Part shown: one piece after another, positions 26,000 to 37,399 of the stretch
How the letters are laid out: each line of letters begins with the position of its first letter
Numbering within the stretch: position 1 is the stretch's first letter
The notes under the pieces: generated by a model
Told to the model about the DNA's origin: nothing
Seen by the model: the letters and a program-made list of their open reading frames with translations, nothing else
Databases searched by the model: none
Program-made: the position numbers and the translations under genes
Assembly: GCF_023053635.1 (NCBI RefSeq)
Contig: NC_086182.1
Span: 36,746,001 to 36,810,000, forward strand
Reading direction: 5' to 3'
Source of the DNA: Elgaria multicarinata webbii
Lineage: Eukaryota; Chordata; Lepidosauria; Squamata; Anguidae
DNA: 64,000 nt

Positions 26000-28849
26000 G
26001 CAGCTAGAAGTGTCTTATGATATATATTTTTGGTCCCAGTAAAGGGGGGAAATGGAGGTCTTATACTATTCCTCTTTTGAGGGGAAAGTTAATCCATTTC
26101 CATGGCTGACATTTGCCTGGTTTGGGGGCACCCAACCAGACTCCAAGGCTTAATGTTTACAGCTTTGAAATGTTTTCCAGAGCGGCAAGGAGAAGATTGA
26201 CGATTGTGACAAACCTGATAAAGAATGGGATTGATTAGGAAGCAACCAAGACGACAGCCTCTCCACCGCTCTTCAGGGGCAAATACCGGGTGGGTGCCCC
26301 TCCTAGGCAGCACCAACTGACACACCACCACTGGAAAGAGGACACACAAAGGCAAGGAACGCTTAGGAACCGTTTTAATTTGTGGGAACTTGAGACATAT
26401 TGATTTTTGGAATATTTATGTTTACTCCCTAGCAGCCATGTCTGGATGAAGGTGAGGTTTAGACATATTTAAAGTAATTCAAAATAACATTTATCTGAAA
26501 TTTCGCTCTGCACTGATGTTTTCTCTTTGCAGCTGTTTTAGTTTTGTTTCAATAACTTGTCAGTGGCTATCTTGAACGCCATTCACAGTTGAAAAGGCAG
26601 CACGCAAACGTTTTAATAAATACTTAAGACAGCAAATGCCAAGGAGGCTTTTACAAGTTTTTTAAAAAGTATACCGTCAACTGTAGTAACCCCCCCACCC
26701 CCGGCCCATGGCCGAGCAACATGTGACAGAACAGCCCAGATTGGGGCGAAGACCTTCATTCCCCAATTGCAACACTGACATAAACCTAGAACCATATGAA
26801 AACAAGGGCTCCGTGTCCATCTCTCCTCCTCTGCCATCCGGCCACAGATGGCCAGTTTTTAGTAAAAAACTGTGCAGGGTGCCAATGGGCACTGGTGGAA
26901 CCAATATTTTAATCCTCTCTGATCTCCAAAACCAAATAATACCCTTGTTACATCAGGTGCATTAACAAACTAAAGGAAGAGCTCCGACCTGTTAAGACTG
27001 GCGCCAGAGCCAACAACAATAAAAAAAAAACCTTCTATTATGCAAGGCACATACCCAAAGAGCTATTTTAGAATAATTCTCAATGGTTAGCAATCTTTAG
27101 AACAAGGACTCATCCCCAATCCATACAGCAAAAAGGGCAACACTGACATCAGCAGCTTCCTACAGAATCTTGAAGTCAAACTTACAAAGGGAACACAAAT
27201 TCTCTCGCTGAGTGCATGTACAGCCACCTTCAGGCTGTGATCCTTAAAAACCCAAGTGGCCCCCACATAATAGGGATCTGAGGAACATTTCACCATAGTA
27301 ACACAGATCTTGAAAACAAGCGTTAGCCACTGGCTGGTACAGTGGGGTGAAGATATAGGAAGACATTTGGGGCACCCACCCACTTCATTTGCCCCAATCT
27401 AACATGAATACAAGCGCACGTCACTGGTCTCAATTACCGTAGTTTTAGCCGTTTCCTTATGGGGACAGTGACCAGGTATGCAGTTGTTTCCACTAGTGAC
27501 TCAAAATCCTTCTTACTCGGGGTACTTCCAGAGGAGGCTCTTATTGCGCAATCACCTTGCCTCATTCACAGAGTTTTATGGAAAGGCCAGATGTTACATG
27601 GAAGCACCACAGGTCTGCTGTCTGGAGATTTGGCCTCTGGGTAATGGTTTACCCCGCTGTGCCTAGGCTTCAGGAAGCACCTGTGCCTGCCGCCACACGT
27701 AGGAAATCGGTGTGACCAAGGAGGCACCTGCACACATGGGCATACATGCCTTGTCCAGTTACCATTTCCCCTTCCAAAAGAGGTGTGACATACCAGCGTA
27801 GGACATGCCACCCACAAAGCCAGCCAACCTCCATCCTCATTCTGTCCCTTCCGGCACAGTGATTGGGAGATGAGATGCAGCACAACCATCAAGCCAGGGA
27901 TCAGCAAGTGTTACTTGTCCAAGAAACGAAACAAGAATTACCTGACAAGGTAAGCAAAGCGTTCACTGTGTTTCTGACGCTTTATAGTGTAAAAAACGTA
28001 ATGCAGAGCAATTTAGCTACAAAATTTAATTCGTTTTACAGTCACAATCTTGCAGAGAGCTCTCCGGTACTATTGGATAAGAACTGAAAAGAACCCCAAG
28101 CCCAGCTCTTGTTCTCTCCGATTTGATCCATTTTTTCAAGGAGGGTTAGGCAAGACCCTACCACCACCACCCCACACACACACTTCAATTTTTCCAGCTC
28201 AAAACCATGGAAGTGTAAGACACACACATGCACACACCAACAGAACTGAGCTGGATATGCTGAACTTTTCATAGAAGTCCTTTTTCCAACTGCACAATTT
28301 ATTTATTTAGAAGTTAAGAGTTATTCAGAGCCCAGATAGAATAGTTAATAGCCAAAACGTATTTAATGTATCCTTCTGCCTCTAAGGAGTGTCCAGGGAA
28401 TCGCAGAGTGAACATGCTGGCAACAGCCCTCTGCCTCCTTTCCACATCCATTTTAAGCCTTCCTCTAAGCAGATACTCAACTGCAAACATATCAGGATTC
28501 TTTGAGAAACCACAAGCCCCAGGAGTGCTGTTAAGAAGGTGTCTTTCCAATACATGTAAAGCCATATTTCACGAGATCCAATATTGAAAGCTGATGGTTG
28601 GGGGAAGAGAACGAGCAAAGCTCATCTTTTTTTTGGCCCAGTACCTTTACACAGCTAGTGAACTCCCAGACAGCAATTCCCAGACTGCTCATGCCATGAG
28701 CAGAAGTCCTCATCTGGTAGCCCTGCCTAGCACAGACTACGCTCTGCCATGGAAGACCAACAGCAGAATAGCTGGAGAAGGAGAACGTAGCCTGAAGTCC
28801 ACCTACTTGTTTTTGTCATCCAACAAGTTACAGAACAGGAGAAGAACAA
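26000..28849. other. Unassigned intronic sequence
   Basis: No exon or clear repeat was recognised on either strand. A C-rich run lies at 26692-26702, and a CA-rich patch occurs near 28168-28235. Confidence 0.4.
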
Positions 28850-29323
28850 TTCAAGAAGGACACAGACAAGCTGGAGTGGGTTCAGAGGAGGGCAATCAGG
28901 ATGATCAGGAGTCTGGAAACAAAGTGCTATGAAGAGAGACTGAAAGAACTGGGCATGTTTAGCCTGGAAAAGAGAAGATTGAGGGGAGACATGATAGCAC
29001 TCTTCAAATACTTAAAAGGTTGTCACACAGAGGAGCGTCAGGATCTCTTCTTGATCATCCCAGAGTGCAGGTCACGGAATAACGGGCTCAAGTTAAAGGA
29101 AGCCAGATTCCAGCTGGACATCACTGTTAGAGCAGTACGGCAATGGAATCAGTTACGTAGGGAGGTTGTGGGCTCTCCCACACTAGAGGCACTAGAGGCC
29201 TTCAAGAGGCAGCTGGACAACCATCTGTCAGGGATGCTTTAGGGTGGATTCCTGCATTGAGCAGGGGGTTAGACTCGATGGCCTTGTAGGCCCCTTCCAA
29301 CTCTACTATTCTATGATTCTATG
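28850..29323 (+). mobile_element. CR1 LINE, 5'-truncated, well preserved 3' end
   Basis: The plus strand is open from about 28870 (DKLEWVQRRAIRMIRSLETK) through RLKELGMFSLEKRRLRGDMI to the native stop at 29240-29242. The short 3' UTR reads CGATGGCCTTGTAGGCCCCT and ends with the CR1 hallmark ATTCTATGATTCTATG at 29308-29323. The open frame and intact ending show a fairly young insertion in SIK3 intron 1, opposite to SIK3. Confidence 0.93.
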
Positions 29324-29914
29324 TGCCAAGCCTTGCATGGCAATTGTTCCCAAAAACTACCCTTTCTCCAAAAAGCACTTAAGTCCTGCAGAATCCCCAG
29401 AGAACAGGCTAATCTCTGATTTGTCAGGTAGACTCTATGGCTCAATAAGGATGTATTTCCTCAGAAGGGCTGCAGTCAACTCCATCAACAGACAGGTGGC
29501 TGCTGTTCTGCTGGCATCCACCAAATACAGAGAGTCGGCAGAAAAGCGCTTTCACTTTTATAGTTAAAATATTGGCAGACTGTGAAGCCAGAGATAGTAG
29601 CCTGGAGAAGGGAATGAAAATACCGGGGCAGGGGCGAGACTGGATGGCACCTCCTGGCAAATGAGTCTCTCAGTTGCTACTGTGGTTTCTAGAGGGGTGG
29701 GGGAGAGCCAAGGTTTATGAAGCACACCAAGGTGGCAGCTTTGTCGCCTTGGTTTGGTCAGCATTGGCCTCAGCAAGTGCCCTGGCAACTAGTCCTCACA
29801 AGCCATGCTTCCAGAAGGGAAGGGAAGGAAAGGAAACAAGGAATTAATAGCAGAGACAGCCTGAGCATGCCTGCCTGCCTGCCAAAGCATCACTGGCAGT
29901 ACCAACAGCAACCT

Positions 29915-29970
29915 AAGAGGACTCATGCTGAATCAGACGGAAGGCCTCTCTAATCCAGCCTTCTGCTCCC
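29915..29970 (-). mobile_element. Small 'gaacataag' LINE remnant, antisense
   Basis: 'gctgaatcagacggaaggcc' followed by 'tctctaatccagcc' recalls the GGATCAGACCAAGGGTCCAT..TAGTCCAGC part of the family; only this short part is recognisable. Confidence 0.4.
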
Positions 29971-30059
29971 GCCGTGGAGGAGGGACACTGGGAGAGAGGG
30001 AGACACCTCCATTGAGAAGCATGGGAGCTTAAGTTAGCCATAAAGCTGTCTCTTTAACT

Positions 30060-30150
30060 CATGTCAACTCTTACCACTGGCTATGATGGCTGGGGTTGAC
30101 AGGAGTGGCAGGCTGAAATATCTGGAGAAGCACAAGTTGCCCATCCCTGT
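30060..30150. mobile_element. hAT-like MITE, right half only
   Basis: 'ggctatgatggctggggttg', 'caggagtggcaggctg' and 'aaatatctggagaagcacaa' match, with decay, the right half of the element best seen at 45591-45725. Confidence 0.5.
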
Positions 30151-30384
30151 TATAATGCAAGTCACAAAGTTTCCCAGAAAATCTGGAAAAGATGAAGAAT
30201 TCTATGAAACTTAAAAGTTGTTGATCTACCTGGCTGCAGCAGAGGGAGAGGTGGGAAGCACATCCATTCCTTCAGCTCAGCTGAGAGACAAGCAACTTTT
30301 GGCTCCTTTTCTCCCTGGAACTGTTTCTATTCCAGCAGGTCATTATAAGAATTTTAAAACTGTGAGCTAGTTCCTGAGTTTGTT

Positions 30385-30480
30385 TCGATCCTCCTCCCTT
30401 GCAATCCTCTTTCCTTCTGTGTCTTCTAGATCCTGTAAGCCTGAGGGCACGGAGTTATTATGGATCTTTGTAAGATGCTG
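30385..30480 (+). mobile_element. LINE 3' UTR fragment, sense
   Basis: 'aatcctctttccttctgtgt' and 'tgtaagcctgagggcac' match the 3' UTR text of the copy at 45800-45965 but stop before the tail. Confidence 0.45.
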
Positions 30481-30579
30481 TGACTGGGTTCACACAACAC
30501 AATAACCCACACTCAAGGGTTGAGTATGGGTAGTTGTCAAACCATGAGTTGTTGTTGCTGAAACATGGGTTATAGTGCT

Positions 30580-31212
30580 ACTTGGGAAGCAGAGTGATTT
30601 GACTGCAGTAGAAGTTTCTGTCTTTATTTGAAGCATTTAGTGTTACTCTTCAGCTGTAAAAGGTTTCCAGAGACTGGGTTCATACAACACAACCCACACT
30701 CATGGACTCAGTATGGGTTAAGTGTGGATTGCTGTTGAACCGTGGGGGGTTGTTGAAATGTGGGTTATCATGTTGACTGAAACAAGCCATGCTAACTATA
30801 GTTTGTTAACCATGAACAACCCATGAAGAGAACACATCATTTGTTGTTGGCTTGTGAACTGTAGGTTGTTCATGGTTAACAAGCCATTGAACCAATAACA
30901 AACAATGGCTTGTTAACCATGAACAACCTACAGTTCACAAGCCAACAACAAATGATGTGTTCTCTTCATGGGTTGTTCATGGTTAACAAACTATAGTTAG
31001 CATGGCTTGTTTCAGTCAACATGATAACCCACATTTCAACAACCCCCCACGGTTCAACAGCAATCCACACTTAACCCATACTGAGTCCATGAGTGTGGGT
31101 TGTGTTGTATGAACCCAGTCTCTGGAAACCTTTTACAGCTGAAGAGTAACACTAAATGCTTCAAATAAAGACAGAAACTTCTACTGCAGTCAAATCACTC
31201 TGCTTCCCAAGT
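30580..31212. repeat. Perfect 310-bp inverted repeat with 13-bp spacer
   Basis: The left arm (30580-30889) and right arm (30903-31212) are exact reverse complements in my base-by-base comparison; the spacer is AACCAATAACAAA. The inner about 216 bp of each arm starts GACTGGGTTCATACAACACA and carries repeated 'gttaaccatgaacaac' text like a fold-back MITE. The outer 94 bp of each arm (ACTTGGGAAGCAGAGTGATT...) does not look like that element. A diverged partial copy of the inner part precedes it at 30482-30579. Confidence 0.97.
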
Positions 31213-31949
31213 ATTACAAAAACGAAGCACAACCTTTGGAGATTGCCCCATGCCCCAAGGCCCAAGTTCGCCAAGGATCCATCTGTTCCTACATAGCAAA
31301 GTAAGGCCCAGCACCAGACAGGATTTCTGTCAGCTAACACTGACTAGCCTTTTATAGGAGGTGGGGGGATTTCCCCACAACACAGATCTTGCTACTTCAG
31401 TTCTGATTCCTGGCTCAACCCTTCAGGCTTTCTGGTGGACCTTGTAAACAATCATGCATTTGTTTCTAGGCTTGTTTGCAGCTAGCTAGCCATCTCTGAA
31501 TCACTGCAGTGACTGCCTCCAGTAAAGACCACAGAAAAACACAAGGACTGGAGAGACCCTGCATAAATAGACATCTGCTGATCATGTACTCTGCTGGTTG
31601 GATATTAAAAAAATGAACTTGGAAGTACCAAGAATTTCAGAGGAAAAAGTTTTGAAAGACACCCGTCTCCCCTACTGCCACCTCTTCAAGCCTGCACTTC
31701 TCCTTTCACCTGCCCTTGCCCCTGCCCACACCCACATGCTTCGAAAAGACAGGTCAGTTTTTTGGCCTTCAAGAATTCACCTTGAACTCTTGCTTAAATT
31801 ACAAACTCAGGTCAATCTAAGTATTCTCGGAATGCAAGTTTCTCAAACTGATCAGAGACTCTAGTTTGAAGGAGCAACTGTTCATCTCCACCGGCTGGCA
31901 GAAGTTAATCAAAGAGGTTCAAGAAGTATTTCAGACTAGTATTCTTGTT

Positions 31950-32015
31950 CCGAGAAGATAATGGGAATTATAGTCCAACTTATCTGGAGGGCATCTGGTT
32001 GAGAAAGGTTGCACT
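31950..32015. mobile_element. hAT-like MITE, right half only
   Basis: 'aatgggaattatagtccaac' and 'atctggagggcatctggttg' match the right half of the family seen at 45591-45725. Confidence 0.6.
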
Positions 32016-32019
32016 AAAG

Positions 32020-33144
32020 TCTTTCTGCAACTAAGTCTCATCCTAAACACAACATGGTGAGGGAGAAAAACAGTTATATTTAAATGTAGGCTTCTAGTGT
32101 AAGATATTGTGGTTGGTGCTCAGTCAACAAGCTTCCATGATCTGGAATCCATTCCAAACCACAAAGGATGCCAGAGCAGTTGCAGGGAAAGCTTGTATGG
32201 ACGCAGGTTCTTCAAACTCCTCCAGAAAAGCTATAATTCCCACCCCAAACTGTTGTCCATCCACACAGCCTTCAGTCACTTAACTTGCCAAGATATTTCA
32301 GAGTCAGCTTCAAAGATGATTACTGAAAATATGGATTTGCCAATGATGGAGACGATAGTTAGACCACCAAACATCCTGCATGGGGAGGACTAGCTTTCAT
32401 CAGAAGAAACCAACAAGTACCACTCAAGCTCTGCAAATGGTTGGACCGCTGCACCAGCGGCTGTGACATGTCCTAGGTGTAATACACTCTGCCAGAAGGC
32501 CTCTCAAACGGCTTCCTAAGCACAACAGACACTCACCTCATTACAGGACGGTTGCCCTGTCTGATCTCCCCACTACACAGAAGCAGAATGTCAGCCCAAA
32601 TAAGGAGTTGACCAGATACTGCTGGACTAGCCTGCAGACACTGAATAAGGCTTCATCCACAGTTCTACGAATACAGCATTGCTCATATAAAACATGGTTA
32701 AGTGAGTTGTCCAGGCTCCTCTAGAAACCCTAAATTCTGATTAACCATATCCATTTCTTCTCACACTGCCAAAGACACTCACCCCAGACTTCACTGCTAT
32801 TCTCTAGAGAACATTCACCAATGTTTTCAAGATGAAGGTAATTATTCTAGGACCAGTCATGTGAAGTTGTCGACATTATAGTAACAGCAATGAAATATCC
32901 AACATGACATTCTTAGGATAACTGCATCATATTTATGTATCTGTGTAGGGGTTTTTGCTAGTTCCTAGGTATATGTTTTTTAAATCCCTCACTCTGTTTC
33001 GTTGGCGTTCATGACGCTTTTTTAATGTAACACTCTTCTGCGTTAATGTTGTCAAATTCCCAGGACTTCTGCTACTGTGTATAGACTTCTAGATGTCATG
33101 AAATTTGCGCTCGCTCACTCGCTCACCCTCCTCCCTGCAGACAT
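32020..33144. other. Unassigned intronic sequence
   Basis: No exon, RNA or clear repeat was recognised between the MITE remnant and the LINE tail near SIK3 exon 1. Confidence 0.4.
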
Positions 33145-33205
33145 TATTATTATTATTATATTTATTTGTATCCCGCCTTTTGCCCAATGCTGGGCCTCAG
33201 CATGC
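33145..33205 (-). mobile_element. L2-type LINE tail, antisense
   Basis: (ATT)n is followed by TTTATTTGTATCCCGCCTTT and 'tgcccaatgctgggcctcag', the reverse complement of a common LINE 3' end. Confidence 0.6.
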
Positions 33206-33761
33206 ACAGCTTTGCTTTATTACTCAGTAACAGAGACCAAGTACTTCAGAGAACCCAGGGCGGTCCGCAAGAGCCCCTTTCCCCAGGCAACATGCCACTG
33301 TGACAGAGAGCAGGGACTAGCAAGACGCTCCCGAAGTTGCAGCTGACATCTTGCAACGAAGCCCCTGAAACCCTCTCCAGCCCTGGTCACACGCTGCTGG
33401 GACCTCAGCAAAGGGCCAAAGGCATCTTGCCCTCCTGAGCCACGGTGATTCTGAGAGGTCGCTAGGTCGGCGCGAGGGGAGCCTGGGCCTCGCAGGCGTG
33501 AAGTGGGGAGGCGAGCACGGGGAAGCACGGCTCTCCTCGGTCCCCGGGCAGGCGGAGGCCGTGGGGCCCGGCGACCGCGCCGCCAGGTGAGCCAGGCAGG
33601 CCAGCCAGGGCAGGAGGCCCCCGGGCCCGATCCCCATCCCCTCTCGGGGGGCCCGCGCTCGGGACAGCGGCCGGGCGGGACGCAGCCAGGGCAGCAGCCC
33701 GGACCCGGCGGCGGCGCCTCACCAGCCCCCAGCACGCACGCACGCGCCCCCGCCACTCTCA

Positions 33762-34199
<438 letters not shown>

Positions 34200-34298
34200 T
34201 CATCCGCACAGGGGCGGGGCCACCGCCGCCGCCATGGCAACCGGCGGAGGAGGAGGAGGAGCGCGCGCGCCAGACAGCGGCGGCTCGTGACGCGGGAG

Positions 34299-34331
34299 GA
34301 CGTCAGCGCGCTCGGGGAGCGCCGTCATTGG
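34299..34331 (-). promoter_or_regulatory. SIK3: CCAAT box and CRE-like sites of SIK3
   Basis: Read on the minus strand, GGCCAATGACGG (34331-34322 region) is a CCAAT box fused to a TGACG half-site, and CTGACGTC at 34306-34299 is close to a full CRE. They lie about 185-215 bp upstream of the SIK3 ATG, where NF-Y and CREB/ATF sites are common in CpG-island promoters. Binding is inferred only. Confidence 0.55.
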
Positions 34332-34495
34332 CCAGCGCGGGACGGCTACGGCGCGCGCGAAGGGACAAACCGCCCGGAAAAGGTTGGCGGAGGCTGGCTG
34401 GGTAATCGAGCAAGGGCCTTTGTTTCCTGCCGCCGCCAAGGTGGACGAGGAAAATGCATGGGTCGCAATCCTATGCGCGATTGCAGAGACAGAAG

Positions 34496-34558
34496 TCCTA
34501 CAATTCCCAGCATTCCGCAGCGAGCATGGCTGGCTGGGGGATGCTGGGAGTTGTAGGC
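34496..34558. promoter_or_regulatory. Pair of inverted ZNF143-like (SBS) motifs upstream of SIK3
   Basis: TCCTACAATTCCCAGCATTC on the plus strand is mirrored by GGCCTACAACTCCCAGCATC on the minus strand, either side of GCATGGCTGGCTGG. ACTACAATTCCCAG is the known ZNF143/THAP11-type SBS core, frequent in CpG-island promoters. The same palindromic core is the centre of the hAT-like MITE found elsewhere in this window, so this pair is probably transposon-derived. Confidence 0.6.
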
Positions 34559-34733
34559 CTTGTTTCCTGCCGAAACAGGCTCAGGATTGCGGCGTTGGTG
34601 GTTTTGGGGGAAGAACAAGGGAGGGGGCGGAGGAGGCGTTGGGCAGAAGGCGATGCGGGGCGGGCCTTGGGAAGGCAGGCGGGGGGTTCGGAAGGAGTTC
34701 TCAAGGGAGCGGGGGTTGCCCCCCCTCCAAAGC

Positions 34734-34830
34734 AGCCTGCCCCAACCTGGCGCCCTCCCATCCGCCCCAGAGCAGAGCGCTGGGTGTCGTGGTCCAAAGC
34801 ATCTGGAGCTGCGCAGCCTGGGGGAGGCTG
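34734..34830. mobile_element. GC-rich copy of the hAT-like MITE at the SIK3 CpG island
   Basis: CCTGCCCCAACCTGGCGCCC on the left and GTCGTGGTCCAAAGCATCTG with GCAGCCTGGGGGAGGCTG on the right match the terminal parts of the MITE family; the centre has diverged. Confidence 0.65.
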
Positions 34831-34999
34831 TCCGGAGGATGACAGCCGGGGCGGAAGAGGCCAATGCTGGAGATGCTGAAGGCCTCTGAAGCTGGCTGGA
34901 CGGGTTAGACAGGCGGCCGGAGATGGGAGCGGCCGGAGGACCGCGGAGGAAGAAAGACAGAGCGGGTGGAGAAGTTACTTCGGCTTAACTCACTAGGAC

Positions 35000-35145
35000 A
35001 GGTTAAAATGTATTTATTCATTTCGTTTCATTTCTATACCGCCCAATAGCCGAAGCTCTCTGGGCGGTTCACAAAAATGGAAACCATCAAGAGCATAATA
35101 AAACAACCAACAATGTAAAAGCACAAAATACAATATAAAATGCCT
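35000..35145 (-). mobile_element. L2-type LINE tail, antisense
   Basis: ATTTCTATACCGCCCAATAG, then CCGAAGCTCTCTGGGCGG, the exact reverse complement of the family's 3' end. Confidence 0.8.
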
Positions 35146-35149
35146 GTGA

Positions 35150-35537
35150 TGGAAAAGAAGGGGAGGGATTTGGGGGTCCCTTTGGGACTTTCTGAGAATG
35201 GCTTTAAGAAAGCTTTGCGGGTGGGGGGAGGAATCAGGTGTTGAAGGTGAAGCCGCTGACTTTGGCCGTGAATTGCCCCCCCTCTCTTGCAGGGTTGCGG
35301 TTTGTTTTTCGCTTTAGGAGACGGAAGCTTCCTGAACGTGTGATTAATTTTCTTCTGTTATTTCAAGTCCAGACTCCTCTTGGTTGTTTTCATTGCCAAC
35401 ATTCTGGCCACATGGCAGCAGTGTATTGAAGCCGAGAGCACTGTGGAAAGTGTGGCGGACAACATGATGGACCTCTTGTCTCCAGTTGGTTGAAACTGTG
35501 GAGGTAAACATAGCTCTGTGTTTAGAGTTCACTTGGT
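35150..35537. other. Unassigned intergenic sequence
   Basis: Nothing recognisable was found. An open frame at 35238-35429 has no known domain. Confidence 0.4.
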
Positions 35538-35648
35538 CTTTTGGAAGTTCAAGTAAAAATGTTTACCTGATCACCCCCTGCCTACGTGTCAATAAACATG
35601 TAGACAGGGGTGGTCCAGTAGACATTCTTTACTTGGACTTCCCAAAAG
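35538..35648. repeat. Head-to-head CR1 RT fragments forming an imperfect inverted repeat
   Basis: The right half reads VDILYLDFPKV on the plus strand, the CR1 'VDIVYLDFxKAFDKV' segment. The left half (CTTTTGGAAGTTCAAGTAAA) is its reverse complement with mismatches. Arms of about 50 bp meet near 35593. Confidence 0.65.
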
Positions 35649-35769
35649 TAAGGCAATGTAGGGCTGCTGTCCAAATCATACTGTAGTCACCTTCTTCAGT
35701 GCATAGACAGTTTAGGAAGGTTAGTGGTGTCCCATAAGATGGGTATAGCAGTTTTGGTGTCTGACAGTG

Positions 35770-36330
35770 ATAAGACCTTCTTTACTAGTATGGATAAAGC
35801 TGAGGTATTGGCAGACATATTTCAGAGGGTTGAAGGGAAGATTTTAGATAATTTAGGCTAGTTTCTTTCCCTTCCATGGTGCATTATTGGAACAATTGAG
35901 TTTGGGAGACAAAGGTGCACTAAATGAATATTTTACTATGTGGGAGATGGAGAAAGCTTTGGGTTGTAAGGATACTTCTCCAGGTGAGGATGGAGTGAGT
36001 TACAGAGTGATAAAGCGCTTGCCTAGAGAGTGCTTATGTTTGTTAGTTGATCTCTATAAACTTATATATGGAGGTCAGGTATTTGCCGAAGTCCCCATAG
36101 AAAAGCCTGGAAAAAATTATCCACTCTTTCTTCCTATAGGCCAATTGCATTTACATCTTGCATTTGTAAACTTATAGAACAAATGTTAAATGAATGTCTG
36201 GTTGTTATTTTTTTTAGAGAAACATCAGCTGCTTGTGACAGTGCAGAGTGGATTTTGTAGAGGGCAGAGCATTCTTGATCAGATTTTATGTTTAGAGATT
36301 GCTGTGTTTAGCCTGGCACCCACCAAGCCA
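35770..36330 (+). mobile_element. Decayed I/Jockey-like LINE reverse transcriptase fragment
   Basis: The plus strand shows FTMWEMEKALGCKDTSPGED with GVSYRVIKRLP (from about 35930), PIEKPGK, then in another frame YRPIAFTSCICKLIEQMLNE, and later QSGFCRGQSILDQILCLE. These are RT blocks before the catalytic aspartates, in an 'SPGxDGISYxxIKHLP / YRPIALTSCICK' form unlike the L2 and CR1 copies here. It resembles I/Jockey/Nimb-type elements; the clade is not certain. Confidence 0.6.
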
Positions 36331-36339
36331 AGCAGATGC

Positions 36340-37370
36340 ACTTTTGCAATTCATTTTTGTCTTTATACGTTTTAAGCCATCAGAGTCCCTCATCCAAACA
36401 TAACAGTGACCCCAGCTGGTCACACACAGTTAATATGCAGCACTCATTGTTATGCATGAGCGGATGCTAAACAACCCCACGGGTAACCCAACAATTGTTT
36501 AGCCACTAAACAATCCAGCGGTCTGAATTCACACATCACTCAGCACCACCTAGGTAAAGAGGAAGAGGCAGGCGCAATGACCAACAACCCATTTTTAAAC
36601 AAATGAGTTGTCATTATGTATGAACTCGGTCATAACCAGATTCAGCCGTATCAGTTCAGATTTGTTGGACACAGTGCTTCCAGATTAGGCTGGATCAGGG
36701 AGAAGATCAGAGGTAGAATTAGAGAAGCAGGCTTGGGACAAATCAGCAAAGATGGGAGTAGAAGCAGTAAGAACAAGCAAGATAACCCAGGGAGAAGAGC
36801 TGGGTGGGCAAGAGCTGATCTCCACAGTATCCACGGAAAAGTGTGGGGGGGGGGGAATAGAATCCGGGAATCTTGGGATTCTGCTAAAGAAATTGAACTA
36901 CAGGCAGCTGTTTTGGGCCCATTAGAAAGGTCCAGACAGCAATAGCAGCACAATACCTTTATTAAGAACCAAAAAGGCCTTAAAGTGACAACCTTTTGAA
37001 CTGATTGGAACGATCTGGGTGTAAAGTGTGAGGGAGGGGGGCGACCAAAACAACAGCAGGGGAAGAGAAAGATAATACTGTGCATGGTTAAAAGCTCTGA
37101 TCTGCAGTGTATAAAATGGTTGCAAGACAGAATGGGAAAGGAGTCCTGCATACTCCAGTGGGTTAGTTTTTGCCTTCTGCAAAGAGATCTCAGATTGCAA
37201 CAAGGCATGCTGGGATGAAGCAGCCACAACCACTCTCCCTTTGAAAAATATAACAACCAGCAATTATTTGGATTAAACTCTAGCATTATTCCAGTTAAAC
37301 AGGTCCCTTGTGAGTCAGAGAGAAGAAAGAGTTAGCAGAGTTAATGACTAATTTTAAATGGCAGACTAGA
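36340..37370. other. Unassigned intergenic sequence
   Basis: A 211-codon open frame on the minus strand (37286-36651) has no recognised domain and is Leu/Ser/Pro-rich, most likely chance. The segment 36450-36640 has MITE-like wording ('caacaattgtttagccac'). Confidence 0.4.
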
Positions 37371-37399
37371 TATGGATGCCTCTGATGAAGGATTTCACT

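Noticed and set aside
36651-37286. A 211-codon open frame on the minus strand
   Set aside because: It is Leu/Ser/Pro-rich, has no recognised domain and no signal of a gene around it. It is probably chance in a repeat-rich intergenic stretch.
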